Shown here piece after piece: positions 17,794 through 27,344 of a stretch of 64,000 nucleotides of DNA. A program made the translations under genes and the position numbers. This DNA comes from Motiliproteus sp. SC1-56 (lineage in GTDB: Bacteria > Pseudomonadota > Gammaproteobacteria > Pseudomonadales > Balneatricaceae): positions 1-64,000 of the forward strand of contig NZ_JAEMGS010000013.1 of assembly GCF_017309075.1 (NCBI RefSeq), written 5' to 3'. The notes under the pieces are model-generated. The model saw only the letters and a list, made by a program, of their open reading frames with translations, ran no database searches and had not been told where the DNA came from. Numbering within the stretch: the first letter of the stretch is position 1; each line of letters starts with the position of its first letter.

Positions 17794-19887
17794 TCATTGG
17801 GATTTCAGTGTACAGGGCAATCGAATAACGAATTCCGCCCCACCTGTTTTCTGGTTGGTACAGCTGATCGATCCCTGAAGCCGGGTAACCAGGCTGGCGA
17901 CAATGGCCAACCCCAGTCCCGAGTGCTCCTTGCCTTTGGTGCTTTGCACCGGTGTAAATGCGCGGGACAGAATTTCCGGGGGCAACCCGGGGCCGTTGTC
18001 CCGAACGTGCAGTTCGATGTGGGGGTGGCCGTCAACGTTGAGGTGACGGCTGGCAACCTCGACCTCGCCCCCGTCGGTGAGGGCCTCCGCTGCGTTTTTC
18101 AGCAGGTTGGTGAGGATTTGTTTTAACGCGCCGGTGTCGGTGGAAACCTGCGCCAGGTCCGGCGCCAGGTCCAGGGTCGCCCCGATTCCGCGGCTGGCGA
18201 AGAGCGAGGCGCGGTAGAGCGACACCAGGCGCTCAATCAGCGTGTTGACGTCGGTCAGGCTTGCCTCCCCGGAATCAACGTCCACGGGCTCTTTCATCCG
18301 CACCAGGATAGATCCCACCCGCTCCATCTCTTCGCGAATAAATCGCAGTTGCTCATCTACCGCCGGATCCGTGCCCAGCTTCAGGCTCAGCACCTGCAGG
18401 TAGTTCTGGATCGCCCCCAGGGGGTTAGCGGCTTCGTGAACCAGGCGCCGGTTGCGCGCCAGCCATTGTGCCTGCTCCTCTGCGCGCTGCTGTTGCCGGC
18501 TTTCCCGCGCCTCGAGTTGTTCGACCAGGGCCTGGGTGAAGGCCTTTAGCAGCGGCTTCTGGCTCTGCAGGCGTCGGTGGTTGTCGGCGGTCAGCCCGGC
18601 AACCAGAGCGCCCAGGGGGCGGGAGCCGGCCTGCAGCCCGAGGCACAGCAGGTGGCTGGCGCTCAGCAGGCGCTTGAGCTGACCATCGACCACCGGTGCG
18701 TCGTCAGCGCTCGCTTGCTCCAGACAGACGTTGTCGGGTGTCTCAAAGCCCTGTGTGATCAGGGATGGGCTGCCGTCGAGGTGGATCGCCAAGGCGTCGG
18801 CCGCGGGGCTGACGGAGGCGGTGCGGGCGATGCAGGCGAGCTTGCCGTCCCGGGGCTGAAATTCAAAGGCGAGCGCATCGGGCAGGTCGAAGAGGATGTT
18901 GAGGTTGCCCAGCAGCTCAGACCAGAGCGCCGCGCCGGGGGGACTGGTAATCTGCACCGTTCGGGTCAGGGCCAGGCCCTGGACCCGAACACCCAGGGCC
19001 TGTCGCGCTTCGGACTCGCCAGCCGCCCTGTGGTCCGCCCCCAGAGGGATGCCAAAGGTACGGGCAATCTCGTTTACCTCGGTCGCGCTATCCTCGTGCA
19101 GCTGGAGGATAAGATCCTGGTTGAGCCCCAGTAATTGGTCGGCTGCGGCGAGCAGTTGATCGTCCTCAGCCGGGGCCGTACTCATTTTGCGCGCCAGGTT
19201 GATCAGCCGCACCAGGTGCGGTGCGTCGCCCAGGGCGTGGGCGGCACGGCGCTGGTAGCGGATCGCATCGCCGATAAAACTGTCCGGCGCCCAGCGTTCG
19301 GCCTGCTCGGCCCCCCACTGGGTGCTGGAGAGGCCAAAGCGCTCGCGCTCCCGAGCGTCGAGCTCAGCATCGGCGAGCGGCGTGTGCAGCAGCTCAGCGT
19401 AGGCGTCCGGGCTGCCCTGCAGGTATGCCATCTGTCCCAGGTTGTGCAGCAGCCCGGCCAGGTAAGCCTCTTCGGGAGACGGGTAGGCGCTCAGGCGTGC
19501 CAGGGTTCGGGCGCTGCAGGCGCAGCTCAGCGAAGCCCTCCAGAGCCGGCGCCGCAGCGCGGAAGCGCCCTGGTTGAACTGGGCGAAAAATTCCTGGACC
19601 GCCGCGGTAAAGGCGATGTGCTTGATGGTGTCCAGCCCGAGTACCACCAGAATGCGGTCGAGATCGTGCAGGTGGTTCCACTGTGCCAGGCTCGAGGCGT
19701 GGGCGGCGTTGATGACGCGGGCCGCTAGGGCAGCGTCCTGGCGGATAAGGGTGGCGAGGGTGTCAAAACTGACATCGCGCTGCTGGCAGCAATCAATCAG
19801 CCTCAGCAGGGCGTGCGGCACGGCCGGCAGGCTTCCGGGGCCGGCGGGTGTCTGGGTTGGGTGCCTTTGGTCAGACGCTGCGGTCAT
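17794..19887 (-). CDS. HDOD-domain sensor histidine kinase
   Basis: A 697-residue soluble protein. An HDOD domain (about 20-220) contains LPAVPHALLRLIDCC and GLLHNLGQMAYLQGSPDAYA. A GAF-like sensor region (about 280-430) follows. The kinase core has an H-box in RRLVHEAANPLGAIQNYLQV (His near 490) and an HATPase domain with NLLKNAAEAL, DNGPGLPPE and GLGLAIVASLV. No membrane helix is seen, so it senses a cytoplasmic cue. The REC-PAS-GGDEF-EAL gene follows after 18 bp, suggesting a phosphorelay that sets c-di-GMP levels. HDOD domains are non-catalytic HD relatives used in signalling scaffolds. Confidence 0.9.
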   Translation of the reverse strand: MTAASDQRHPTQTPAGPGSLPAVPHALLRLIDCCQQRDVSFDTLATLIRQDAALAARVINAAHASSLAQWNHLHDLDRILVVLGLDTIKHIAFTAAVQEFFAQFNQGASALRRRLWRASLSCACSARTLARLSAYPSPEEAYLAGLLHNLGQMAYLQGSPDAYAELLHTPLADAELDARERERFGLSSTQWGAEQAERWAPDSFIGDAIRYQRRAAHALGDAPHLVRLINLARKMSTAPAEDDQLLAAADQLLGLNQDLILQLHEDSATEVNEIARTFGIPLGADHRAAGESEARQALGVRVQGLALTRTVQITSPPGAALWSELLGNLNILFDLPDALAFEFQPRDGKLACIARTASVSPAADALAIHLDGSPSLITQGFETPDNVCLEQASADDAPVVDGQLKRLLSASHLLCLGLQAGSRPLGALVAGLTADNHRRLQSQKPLLKAFTQALVEQLEARESRQQQRAEEQAQWLARNRRLVHEAANPLGAIQNYLQVLSLKLGTDPAVDEQLRFIREEMERVGSILVRMKEPVDVDSGEASLTDVNTLIERLVSLYRASLFASRGIGATLDLAPDLAQVSTDTGALKQILTNLLKNAAEALTDGGEVEVASRHLNVDGHPHIELHVRDNGPGLPPEILSRAFTPVQSTKGKEHSGLGLAIVASLVTRLQGSISCTNQKTGGAEFVIRLPCTLKSQ

Positions 19888-19995
19888 GAAGTGGGAGTCT
19901 GTTAATGTTTATTATTATTGATATCGGTCACTTAACCGAGATCTTTAAGCGGGTTCATTAAACCCGATCCCCGCTGTTCTGACCAGCGTGTCTGT

Positions 19996-20271
19996 TTATT
20001 GGGTCAGCCAGCGGAAGGTTATCAGCAGGAACAACAGGTAGGCGACCAGGCTGGAGGGCACCACTTTTTCTGCCAGAGGGTGATTGTGGCGGCGCAGTCG
20101 GGCGGCGATGACCAGGGCGCCGGAGACTGCCGCCATCAGGCACAAAATAAACAGGTAGGCATCAAGGCCACGGCCCGCCGGTTGCAGACCCAGGGGCGCG
20201 GCCAGCAGCGCCAGGACCGAGGCCCCGAGGGAGCACCAGCCGAAGCCGGCGAGCAGGCGGGGTGCGATCAT
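19996..20271 (-). CDS. Small membrane protein of unknown function
   Basis: A 91-residue hydrophobic protein with three likely transmembrane helices: about 6-25 ([20 protein letters not shown]), 37-58 ([20 protein letters not shown]) and 71-88 ([17 protein letters not shown]). Its start overlaps the yaiI stop (ATGA at 20268-20271), so it is translated from the yaiI message. No family recognised. Confidence 0.7.
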   Translation of the reverse strand: MIAPRLLAGFGWCSLGASVLALLAAPLGLQPAGRGLDAYLFILCLMAAVSGALVIAARLRRHNHPLAEKVVPSSLVAYLLFLLITFRWLTQ

Positions 20272-20732
20272 GGCGATGGGTTCCCCTGGCTGCGCTGGGC
20301 CAGCAGGCGGTCGAGCTGGTTGGCAAAGGCTTGGCGATCGGCCTGGCTGAAAGCCGCCGGCCCGCCGGTGTCCACCCCGCTGGCACGCAGACTGTCCATA
20401 AAATCGCGCATGTTGAGGCGCTGGCGAATATTGCTCTCGGTATAGAGCTCACCCCTCGGGTTAAGGGCCAGGGCCCCCTTGGCCACCACCTCGGCCGCCA
20501 GGGGAATGTCGGCGGTGATCACCAGGTCTTCCGGTTGGCACTGCTGCACGATGTGGTTGTCGGCGATGTCGAATCCGGCCGCCACCCGCACCGAGCGAAT
20601 GTAGGCCGAGGGCGGTGTCTGCAGGGGCTGGTTGGCCACCAGCAGCAGCGGTACCTTGACCCGCTCGGCGGCGCGGTAGAGAATTTCCTTGATGACGCGG
20701 GGGCAGGCGTCGGCATCCACCCAGATCTGCAT
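20268..20732 (-). CDS. yaiI: YaiI/YqxD-family (DUF188) protein
   Basis: A 154-residue protein of the DUF188 family, with the conserved N-terminal [20 protein letters not shown] (PIN-like fold, acidic DAD motif) and [26 protein letters not shown]. The biochemical role is unknown; the acidic residues suggest a metal-dependent nuclease-like site. An AAGGAG ribosome binding site supports the ATG at 20732. The gene overlaps the downstream membrane-protein gene by 4 bp. Confidence 0.92.
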   Translation of the reverse strand: MQIWVDADACPRVIKEILYRAAERVKVPLLLVANQPLQTPPSAYIRSVRVAAGFDIADNHIVQQCQPEDLVITADIPLAAEVVAKGALALNPRGELYTESNIRQRLNMRDFMDSLRASGVDTGGPAAFSQADRQAFANQLDRLLAQRSQGNPSP

Positions 20733-20884
20733 AACGTACTCCTTCTGATAAGGGCCTTGACCTGCCGGCCGTGAACCCCGGACCGGCCTATGGTAGCCTA
20801 TGCGGCCCGCGGTTTGGATGCCCCCGACCCGGTTTCACCTTCACCCCGTTTCCCGAACGCTTTGCCGCTACCGAGGACTCTCCC

Positions 20885-22237
20885 TTGTTTGCCGATTTTT
20901 CCCTGCACGAACGCCTGCTCAAAGCCCTTGAGGCCGAGGGGCTCACGCAACCCACCCCGGTCCAGGCCCAGGCGATCCCGCTCGCGCTGTCCGGCCGCGA
21001 CCTGCTGGTCAGCGCCGAGACCGGCAGCGGTAAGACCGCCGCCTACCTGTTGCCCATGTTGGACCGTTTTCTGCGCGAGAAGGCGCCCGGTTCCGCCACC
21101 CGCGGGTTGATACTGGTGCCGACCCGGGAGCTGGCGCGCCAGGTGCTCAAGCAGTTCAAGCTGCTGGCCGGGCTCACCCCGTTGCAGGCCGGCGCCATTA
21201 CCGGCGGCGCCGAGTTCAAGTACCAGGCGGCGCTGCTGCGCAAGAACCCGGAGGTGCTGGTGGCGACCCCGGGGCGGTTGATCGAGCACCTGGACCGGGG
21301 AACGGTGGAGCTGGGCGACCTTGAAGTGCTGGTGATCGACGAAGCCGACCGGATGCTGGACCTGGGGTTCAGCGAGGACGTGCTGAAGCTGGCCGACGCC
21401 TGTCGGCGTGAGCGCCAGACCCTGCTGCTTTCCGCGACCCTGGATCGGCGCGGCCTCTCCGACGTGGCGGGGCGCGTTCTGCGCGAGCCGGAGAAGCTGT
21501 TGCTTAGCGGCGCCCGGGACCAGCATGAGAACATTCACCAGCAGATCGTGCTGGCCGATGATTTCAAGCACAAGTCGCGGCTGCTGGTGCGCCTGCTGCA
21601 GGAGGAGAATTTCGACAAGGCGCTGGTCTTCACCAACACCAAGGCGCAGGCGGACAAGCTCTGCGGTCTGTTGCGTTACCACCAGTGGCGGGCCGGGGTT
21701 CTGCACGGGGACCTGACCCAGGACGAGCGCAACCGGGTGATGGACCTGTTGCGGCGCGGCTCCATCCAGGTGCTGGTGGCGACGGATGTCGCGGCCCGGG
21801 GTCTGGATGTCAAAGGCATCGACCTGGTCGTCAGTTTCGACATGGCCCGCAGTGGCGACGAACACGTGCACCGGGTGGGGCGCACCGGGCGCGCCGGGGC
21901 CCAGGGGTTGGCGATCTGCCTGATCAGCGCCTCGGAATGGAACCTGATGGCCGGGATCGAGCGTTACCTGCGGATCAGCTTCGAGCGGCGCACGGTGGCG
22001 GGGCTCACCGGCAAGTACAAGGGCCCGGAGAAACTCAAGCGTTCGGGCAAGGCGGCGGCTCTGGGTAAGCGCAAGCCGCGCACCAAGAGCGCCGACAAGG
22101 ACAAGAAAGCGGAGAAGGTGAAACAGCGTCACCGGGACCGCAAGCAGATCGGTAAGCGCCGGGCACCGAGCGGGACCGGCAGTCTGGGGGACGGTTTTGC
22201 CCCCCTGAAGAAGCCGCGCCGCAGCGACCCGGAGTAA
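20885..22237 (+). CDS. srmB: DEAD-box RNA helicase SrmB-like
   Basis: A 450-residue helicase if the TTG at 20885 is used. That start has GAGGA 7 nt upstream and gives the usual N-terminus (FADFSLHERLLKALEAEGL); the 38 codons upstream look non-coding. Motifs in order: Q-motif TQPTPVQAQAIP, I AETGSGKT, Ia PTRELARQ, Ib TPGRLIEHL, II VIDEADRMLDLGF, III SATLD, IV ALVFTNTK, V ATDVAARGLDVKGIDLVVSF, VI HRVGRTGRAG. The basic C-terminal tail contains KQRHRDRKQIGKRRAPSGTG, closely like the tail of E. coli SrmB, which helps assemble the 50S subunit. Confidence 0.88.
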   Translation: MFADFSLHERLLKALEAEGLTQPTPVQAQAIPLALSGRDLLVSAETGSGKTAAYLLPMLDRFLREKAPGSATRGLILVPTRELARQVLKQFKLLAGLTPLQAGAITGGAEFKYQAALLRKNPEVLVATPGRLIEHLDRGTVELGDLEVLVIDEADRMLDLGFSEDVLKLADACRRERQTLLLSATLDRRGLSDVAGRVLREPEKLLLSGARDQHENIHQQIVLADDFKHKSRLLVRLLQEENFDKALVFTNTKAQADKLCGLLRYHQWRAGVLHGDLTQDERNRVMDLLRRGSIQVLVATDVAARGLDVKGIDLVVSFDMARSGDEHVHRVGRTGRAGAQGLAICLISASEWNLMAGIERYLRISFERRTVAGLTGKYKGPEKLKRSGKAAALGKRKPRTKSADKDKKAEKVKQRHRDRKQIGKRRAPSGTGSLGDGFAPLKKPRRSDPE

Positions 22238-22273
22238 GGCCCCGGGTTTTTCGCGGCGCGATAGCGGCGGACG

Positions 22274-22555
22274 TTAGTCCTGGCGGCTGGTCACTTCCAG
22301 CAGGTGGTAGCCGAACTGGGTCTTGACCGGCCCCTCGACGCTGCCGATATCGGCGCTGAAAACGACCTGGTCGAACTCCGGCACCATCTGGCCGCGGCCG
22401 AAGGAGCCCAGGTCACCGCCCTGGCGGCCGGACGGGCACTTGGAGTGCTGGCGGGCCAGGTCGGCAAAATCGGCGCCGGCCTCGATTTGGGCTTTCAGGT
22501 CGCGGCATTGCTGTTCGTCTTCGACCAGGATGTGACGAGCGGTTGCAGTGGCCAT
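22274..22555 (-). CDS. ppiC: Parvulin-type peptidyl-prolyl isomerase
   Basis: A 93-residue single-domain parvulin of the PpiC type, without signal peptide, so cytoplasmic. Diagnostic segments are ARHILVEDEQQCRDLK, FADLARQHSKCPSGRQGGDL, GSFGRGQMVPEFDQVVFS and VKTQFGYHLLEV. AAGGAAA precedes the ATG. It stands alone between srmB and malE. Confidence 0.94.
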   Translation of the reverse strand: MATATARHILVEDEQQCRDLKAQIEAGADFADLARQHSKCPSGRQGGDLGSFGRGQMVPEFDQVVFSADIGSVEGPVKTQFGYHLLEVTSRQD

Positions 22556-22677
22556 GTGATTTCCTTGTGTTGAAGTGAGCGTTGAAGGTTAGGTAACGGG
22601 GGCTTTCGCCGGCGCCCCCGGGGCCGGAATCTCGGGCAGAGTTTGCCTGTCACTTCAGGCAAGGGCAAGCCGCCCGC

Positions 22678-23850
22678 TCAGGGCGCGCTGCGGCCGGTTG
22701 CCTGCTCAGCCGCCTGCAGCAGAATCGGGGCGATGGGCCTGTCTGTGTGGGCAGTGGCCTCCAGCGCCGCTCTGAGCGCCTGCCAAAAACGCCTCATCTC
22801 CGGAATGTTGGGCATCATCTGTCCGGTCACTGCGCTGTGAAAGGTGGTGTCGATGTGGGGGTTCGCCGCCAGTACACCCATCAGTTCGATATTGGCCGGC
22901 GCCCCCAGGGGCGAGGCCCGGTTCAATGCGTTCAGCCCCTCCGGTTGCAGCAGGTAGTTTTCCACAAAATTCCGGGCTTCTGCCTGCTGGTCGCTGTTGG
23001 CGTTGATGGCGGCGGCCCAGACGCCGACAAAAGGGACGCCCGGATTGCCGTTGACGGGCGGCAGCGGAGCGACGGCAAAGTCGATGCCGGCGTCGCGAAA
23101 TGCCGCCCACTGCCAGGGGCCTGCGATGGTCATGGCGGCCTGGCCGGCTAGAAACGGCGCCGCGGAGTCGCCCTTTTCCAGTACCCCCTGCTCCCGCAGC
23201 CGGCGCAGCAGTGCCGCCCCCTGTTGGGCCCCCGGGCTGTCCAGTCCGGTGTGCCCGGTATCGTAGCCGGTGCCGGTGCCGGTGCCGGTTTCGGCAAAGG
23301 CGAATGCGCCGCCCGCCGCCAGCAAGGGCCAGCTGAAGTAGGGGGAGGTATAAGGCCAGCTGATGGCCCGAAGTCCTGATGCGCGAAGGGCCTGATCCAG
23401 GGGGATCATGGCTTCGAAGGAGGGCGGGGGCGCCGGTATCAGCTTGCGGTTGTAGACCAGCGTTACCGCTTCTACCGCCAGCGGGTAGCCCCAGCGCTGC
23501 TCCTGGTAGGTGACGGCTTGCCAGGTGAAGGGGGCGATGGCGTTTGTGATCGGTTTGCCGGGCGAGATCGGCGCCAGCAGGCCCCGTTCTGCCCACTCAC
23601 CGTAGCGGTCGTGGGCCCAGAGGAGAATATCGGGACCGCCGCCTTCGCGAGCCGCGGCTTCGAAGCGCGAAGGCAGCTGCGGCAGGGCGCGCACCCGCAC
23701 CTGTGTCCCGGTCTCCTGTTGGTAGCGGCGGGCTGCGTCGGTCAACCCCTGCACCCCCTTGTCGTCGCCGATCCAGACCGTCAGGGCCGGGGCGGACCAG
23801 CCATTCACGGGGATGAGCAGGATCAGCAGGAGCAATATCAGGACGGGCAT
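22678..23850 (-). CDS. malE: Maltose/maltodextrin-type substrate-binding protein
   Basis: A 390-residue periplasmic binding protein with an N-terminal signal peptide (cleavage near GWSA, residue ~19). The mature start LTVWIGDDKGVQGLTDAARR, the central GPDILLWAHDRYGEWAERGL and TIAGPWQWAAFRDAGIDFAV match MalE. No malFGK genes are in the window, so it is an orphan here and may serve a transporter elsewhere. At residues ~190-197 it has a TGTGTGTG tract encoded by four GCCGGT hexamers (23266-23289), an in-frame simple repeat that could vary in number. It diverges from the small gene at 24077. Confidence 0.85.
   Translation of the reverse strand: MPVLILLLLILLIPVNGWSAPALTVWIGDDKGVQGLTDAARRYQQETGTQVRVRALPQLPSRFEAAAREGGGPDILLWAHDRYGEWAERGLLAPISPGKPITNAIAPFTWQAVTYQEQRWGYPLAVEAVTLVYNRKLIPAPPPSFEAMIPLDQALRASGLRAISWPYTSPYFSWPLLAAGGAFAFAETGTGTGTGYDTGHTGLDSPGAQQGAALLRRLREQGVLEKGDSAAPFLAGQAAMTIAGPWQWAAFRDAGIDFAVAPLPPVNGNPGVPFVGVWAAAINANSDQQAEARNFVENYLLQPEGLNALNRASPLGAPANIELMGVLAANPHIDTTFHSAVTGQMMPNIPEMRRFWQALRAALEATAHTDRPIAPILLQAAEQATGRSAP
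23266..23289. repeat. Hexanucleotide tandem repeat inside malE
   Basis: Four exact GCCGGT units in a row within the malE reading frame, coding for alternating Thr-Gly. Being six bases long, changes in copy number would keep the frame. Confidence 0.85.
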
Positions 23851-24076
23851 GATGAGTGGCTATGGTCGGGCGTAGGGCGGCTTGGAATAGGAGAAATGTT
23901 AACACCTAAACCGGGCTTGCGGTGACAAAGCGCAACCCCGCTGCCGGCTTTTTTCCGGAAATGAATGGGTCCCGCGCGCCCCGCTAAATTGATGAGAAAT
24001 GCTCAAGCTTGGGGGCGGCAGGGACGTTAGGCTGTGAGTAGGAGAAGTCAAAATTTGGAAAGGGAGGCAAAACGCC

Positions 24077-24349
24077 ATGTTAACTTATGATGATTGCCTG
24101 GATCTCTGCGAATTGTCGCAGGAAGAGATCGACGCCATCGCCGAACATGAGCATTGCCAACGGTTACAGGCGCTGGCGAAGGCGGAGTATCTGGTCCATA
24201 CGCCCGGTGGTGAGCTGAAGATCCGGCGGATGATTCTCGATGATATTCGGCATGCCCAGCAGCACGGAGACCGTCAGCACGAGATGGAGCTCAAGCGGGT
24301 GCTGGCCTGCTTTATCAAGAACCATCCCCAGCACGGGGCCCAGGCCTAG
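24077..24349 (+). CDS. Small conserved protein of unknown function
   Basis: A 90-residue, acidic, probably all-helical soluble protein. It starts MLTYDDCLDLCELSQEEIDA and contains two CxxxC-spaced cysteines in that first stretch plus several His (EHEHC). Codon use is ordinary, and GGGAGG about 10 nt upstream supports the start. I recognise no function; the Cys/His-rich N-terminus could bind a metal. Confidence 0.75.
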   Translation: MLTYDDCLDLCELSQEEIDAIAEHEHCQRLQALAKAEYLVHTPGGELKIRRMILDDIRHAQQHGDRQHEMELKRVLACFIKNHPQHGAQA

Positions 24350-24364
24350 ACAGGCCTAAACGCA

Positions 24365-24393
24365 AAGGGCCGGACGTGCTGCGTCCGGCCCTT
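24365..24393 (-). terminator. Intrinsic terminator after amtB
   Basis: A perfect 12-bp stem (AAGGGCCGGACG, loop tgctg, and its complement) lies about 25 bp past the amtB stop and also just after the convergent small gene. The T-run is weak on both strands (TTTGCGTTT on the minus strand). Confidence 0.75.
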
Positions 24394-24417
24394 GAGTAAC
24401 GCCGAAAGCGCAGGGGG

Positions 24418-25704
24418 TTACAGGTTGTAACCCTTCTCCTCGTGTTCGGCCGTATCCAGGCCGGTCACTTCCACTTCCTCGTCGACACGCAGGCCTACCA
24501 GGGCGCCCACCAGCTTGAGAATGATCCAGGTCACCACCGCGGTGTAGACCAGGGTGGCGAGGATGCCGACCATCTGCACGCCGACCTGGCCGCCCATGCT
24601 GGTGATGCCGTCGGCAAACCCGTAGCCGCTGAAGAGGCCAAGCCCGGTGCTGGAGAACACACCTGCCATGAACGTACCCAGGATGCCGCCGACACCGTGG
24701 GTCGGCATGACGTCCAGGGAGTCGTCGATCTTCAGGGTGCGCTGAATGAAGTGGGTGGCGGTAAAGCAGACCGCGCCGGCGACAATACCGATCACCAGGG
24801 CGCCGCCGGGGCCGACAAAGCCCGAGGCCGGGGTAATGGTACCCAGACCCGCGATCATTCCGGTTACGGCGCCCAGCACGCTGGGCTTGCCGAAGCGGAT
24901 CCATTCGATGGCGGCCCAGGTCAGCACGCCCGCGGCGGCGGAGATGTGCGTGACCAGCATCGCCATGGCGGCGTCGCCGTTGGCGGCCAGGGCGCTACCG
25001 CCGTTGAAACCGAACCAGCCCACCCAGAGCATGCCGGCGCCGGTTACGGTGAGGGTCAGGTTGTGCGGAGGCATGGCCACCGTGGGAAAGCCCTTGCGCG
25101 GCCCCAGCACGATGGCGGCGGTGATCGCCGCGACCCCGGCGGTGATGTGGACCACGGTACCGCCGGCGAAATCGTACAGGCCCATGGCGCCCAGCCAGCC
25201 GCCGCCCCATACCCAGTGGGTGACCGGGGCGTAGACCAGGATCAGCCAGATGCAGCTGAACAGCAACATGGCGCTAAAGCGCATGCGCTCGGCAAAACCG
25301 CCGATGACCAGGGCGGGGGTGATGATGGCGAACGTCATCTGGAACAGCATGAAGAGGGATTCGGGAATATCCCCGGACAGGGTTTCGCGGGTGACGCCGG
25401 CCATCATCACGCGGCTGAAGTCGCCGATCCAGGCGTTGCCCTCGCCGAATGCCAGGCTGTAGCCCACCACCAGCCAGATCAGCGAGGCGGCACCGGCGAT
25501 GGCGAAGCACTGCATCAGCACCGAGAGCACGTTCTTGGAGCGAACCAGGCCGCCGTAAAAGAGGGCCAGTCCCGGCAGGGTCATAAACAGTACCAGTGCC
25601 GTCGCCGTCAGGATCCAGGCGGTATTGGCGCCGTTCAGTTCCGACGCCAGGGCGGTGCCCGGAAGCAGCGCCAACGTCAAAATAGCAAGCTGTTTCAGCA
25701 TCAT
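24418..25704 (-). CDS. amtB: Ammonium transporter
   Basis: A 428-residue ammonium channel. The signal-like N-terminus (KQLAILTLALLPGTALASELN) and the adjacent Met1/Met2 pair place the start at 25704 or 25701. About eleven membrane helices follow. The twin pore histidines are visible in TGVTHWVWGGGW-type context (APVTHWVWGGGW) and in MPTHGVGGILGTF; the family signature DFAGGTVVHITAG is intact. It lies 28 bp downstream of glnK on the same strand, the usual pairing in which GlnK plugs the channel when nitrogen is plentiful. Confidence 0.96.
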   Translation of the reverse strand: MMLKQLAILTLALLPGTALASELNGANTAWILTATALVLFMTLPGLALFYGGLVRSKNVLSVLMQCFAIAGAASLIWLVVGYSLAFGEGNAWIGDFSRVMMAGVTRETLSGDIPESLFMLFQMTFAIITPALVIGGFAERMRFSAMLLFSCIWLILVYAPVTHWVWGGGWLGAMGLYDFAGGTVVHITAGVAAITAAIVLGPRKGFPTVAMPPHNLTLTVTGAGMLWVGWFGFNGGSALAANGDAAMAMLVTHISAAAGVLTWAAIEWIRFGKPSVLGAVTGMIAGLGTITPASGFVGPGGALVIGIVAGAVCFTATHFIQRTLKIDDSLDVMPTHGVGGILGTFMAGVFSSTGLGLFSGYGFADGITSMGGQVGVQMVGILATLVYTAVVTWIILKLVGALVGLRVDEEVEVTGLDTAEHEEKGYNL

Positions 25705-25732
25705 GAATCTCTCGTATTGGTTGAATCTTGGG

Positions 25733-26167
<435 letters not shown>

Positions 26168-26203
26168 TTAAAACAGATGGTTATGCGCATTTTGAGCGAT
26201 TGA

Positions 26204-26220
26204 GCACTGTTTGGATGCAC
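26204..26220. promoter_or_regulatory. Possible NtrC site
   Basis: GCAC, seven bases, then ATGCAC resembles the NtrC dyad (TGCAC-N7-GTGCA) with one mismatch per arm. It is about 60 bp upstream of the sigma-54 promoter, a plausible enhancer position. The match is short, so this is tentative. Confidence 0.45.
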
Positions 26221-26310
26221 GGAAAGAGTGCGGCGAATGTGGTGACGCCCGATTATGGTGCGAACAAGAGGTGGGTGTTCTGTTTTGGGGCGAGGGCGGC
26301 GGGGCGTGGA

Positions 26311-26334
26311 GGAGGTCGCCGGGCGGCGACCTCC
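26311..26334 (-). terminator. Hairpin past the DsbA-like gene
   Basis: GGAGGTCGCC, loop gggc, GGCGACCTCC: a perfect 10-bp stem 9 bp after the stop of the DsbA-like gene. There is no T-run, so it may be a weak or Rho-assisted terminator. Confidence 0.6.
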
Positions 26335-26342
26335 GGGAGGGC

Positions 26343-27344
26343 TCAGTTCGATGCCGGCAGCGCGGCCTCGATCGCCTCGATCAGGCGGGTCTGCAGCGGT
26401 CCATGCTCGTGGGGCAGGGGGCGGCCGTTGACGAAGAAGGCCGGGGTGCCGCTGATTCCCAGGCTGCGGGCTTCGGCCGCTGAGGCGGCGACGCGGGCCT
26501 GACCCGGGTTTTCAGTCAGGCAGGCATCAAACGCCTTCATGTCCAGCCCCAGCTCCTCGGCCAGCATGTCGGCCGATACGCTCTTCAGGAACTGCTGGCG
26601 CTCGAACAGCAGGGCGTTGAAATCCCAGTAACGGTCCTGCTGTTCAGCGCACACCGCCGCCTCGGCAAGGGTCTGGGAAATGCCGCCGGGCTGGAGGGGA
26701 AAGTCCTTGAACACGAAGCGGATCCGGTCGCCGTAGTGTTTCACGATCTCGCTCACCACGGGCTTGGCCTGCTTGCAGTGGGGGCACTGGTAATCGGCAA
26801 ACTCGACCAGGGTCACGGGGGCGTCGGCCGGGCCCTGGCTGGGGTAGCCCTCTAGGGTGATCTCAAACTGCGGCGGGGTGGGGGGCGCCTGTTGGAAGCG
26901 GTAGTCCTTCTCTTTGCGGACCTGCTCCAGCAGCTGCTGTTGCTGCTGCTGGATCCGCTGGTTCTTCAGGTAGGTGGCCATGTTGTCGCGCACCTGCTCG
27001 AAGCTGCCCTGGATGCGCGACTGGTTGGCGTCGTACAGAGCGCGCAGTTCGGCCTCTGTCGGCTCCTCGGGCGCCAGCAGCTCCTCCTGCAGTTCGCGCA
27101 CGGACACACCCTGCTTCTCGGCTTCTTCTTGCAGGTAGCGGTTGAAAATATACTGATCGGCGGCCTGCTGGCGTTGCTCGTGCTGTTGCAGTTCGAGCTC
27201 GTAGAAGCTTTGCCGCAGGGCGCCGGGAAGTTCGTCCGCGCGGTAGGTTTTGCCGTCGTAGTGCAGCGTCGGCTGCGCGCTGGCCAGCAGCGAAGCGGAG
27301 ATCAAGCCGGTGGTCAGGGCCAGTCGTCCAAAAAAGCGTTTCAT
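26343..27344 (-). CDS. Periplasmic DsbA-family thiol oxidoreductase
   Basis: A 333-residue secreted protein. The signal peptide ends near LLASAQP (residue ~24). A Gln-rich helical N-domain (about 25-150, including a QQQQQQ run) resembles a SurA/parvulin-like chaperone helix region. The C-terminal DsbA/thioredoxin_4 domain (about 155-330) has the active site YQCPHCKQAKP and the cis-Pro loop SGTPAFFVNGR. The CPHC centre predicts disulfide oxidase or isomerase activity in the periplasm. A helical extension before the thioredoxin fold is seen in DsbA/BdbD-type and ScsC-like proteins, where it may drive oligomerisation. Confidence 0.87.
   Translation of the reverse strand: MKRFFGRLALTTGLISASLLASAQPTLHYDGKTYRADELPGALRQSFYELELQQHEQRQQAADQYIFNRYLQEEAEKQGVSVRELQEELLAPEEPTEAELRALYDANQSRIQGSFEQVRDNMATYLKNQRIQQQQQQLLEQVRKEKDYRFQQAPPTPPQFEITLEGYPSQGPADAPVTLVEFADYQCPHCKQAKPVVSEIVKHYGDRIRFVFKDFPLQPGGISQTLAEAAVCAEQQDRYWDFNALLFERQQFLKSVSADMLAEELGLDMKAFDACLTENPGQARVAASAAEARSLGISGTPAFFVNGRPLPHEHGPLQTRLIEAIEAALPASN

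Noticed and set aside
20771-20884. ATG at 20771 as the srmB start
   Set aside because: It would add 38 residues rich in Pro/Gly/Phe not found in DEAD-box proteins, while the TTG at 20885 has a ribosome binding site and the normal N-terminus.
23266-23289. Short tandem repeat considered as a CRISPR remnant
   Set aside because: Units are contiguous six-mers in a coding frame without spacers; no CRISPR array or cas gene is seen anywhere in the window.
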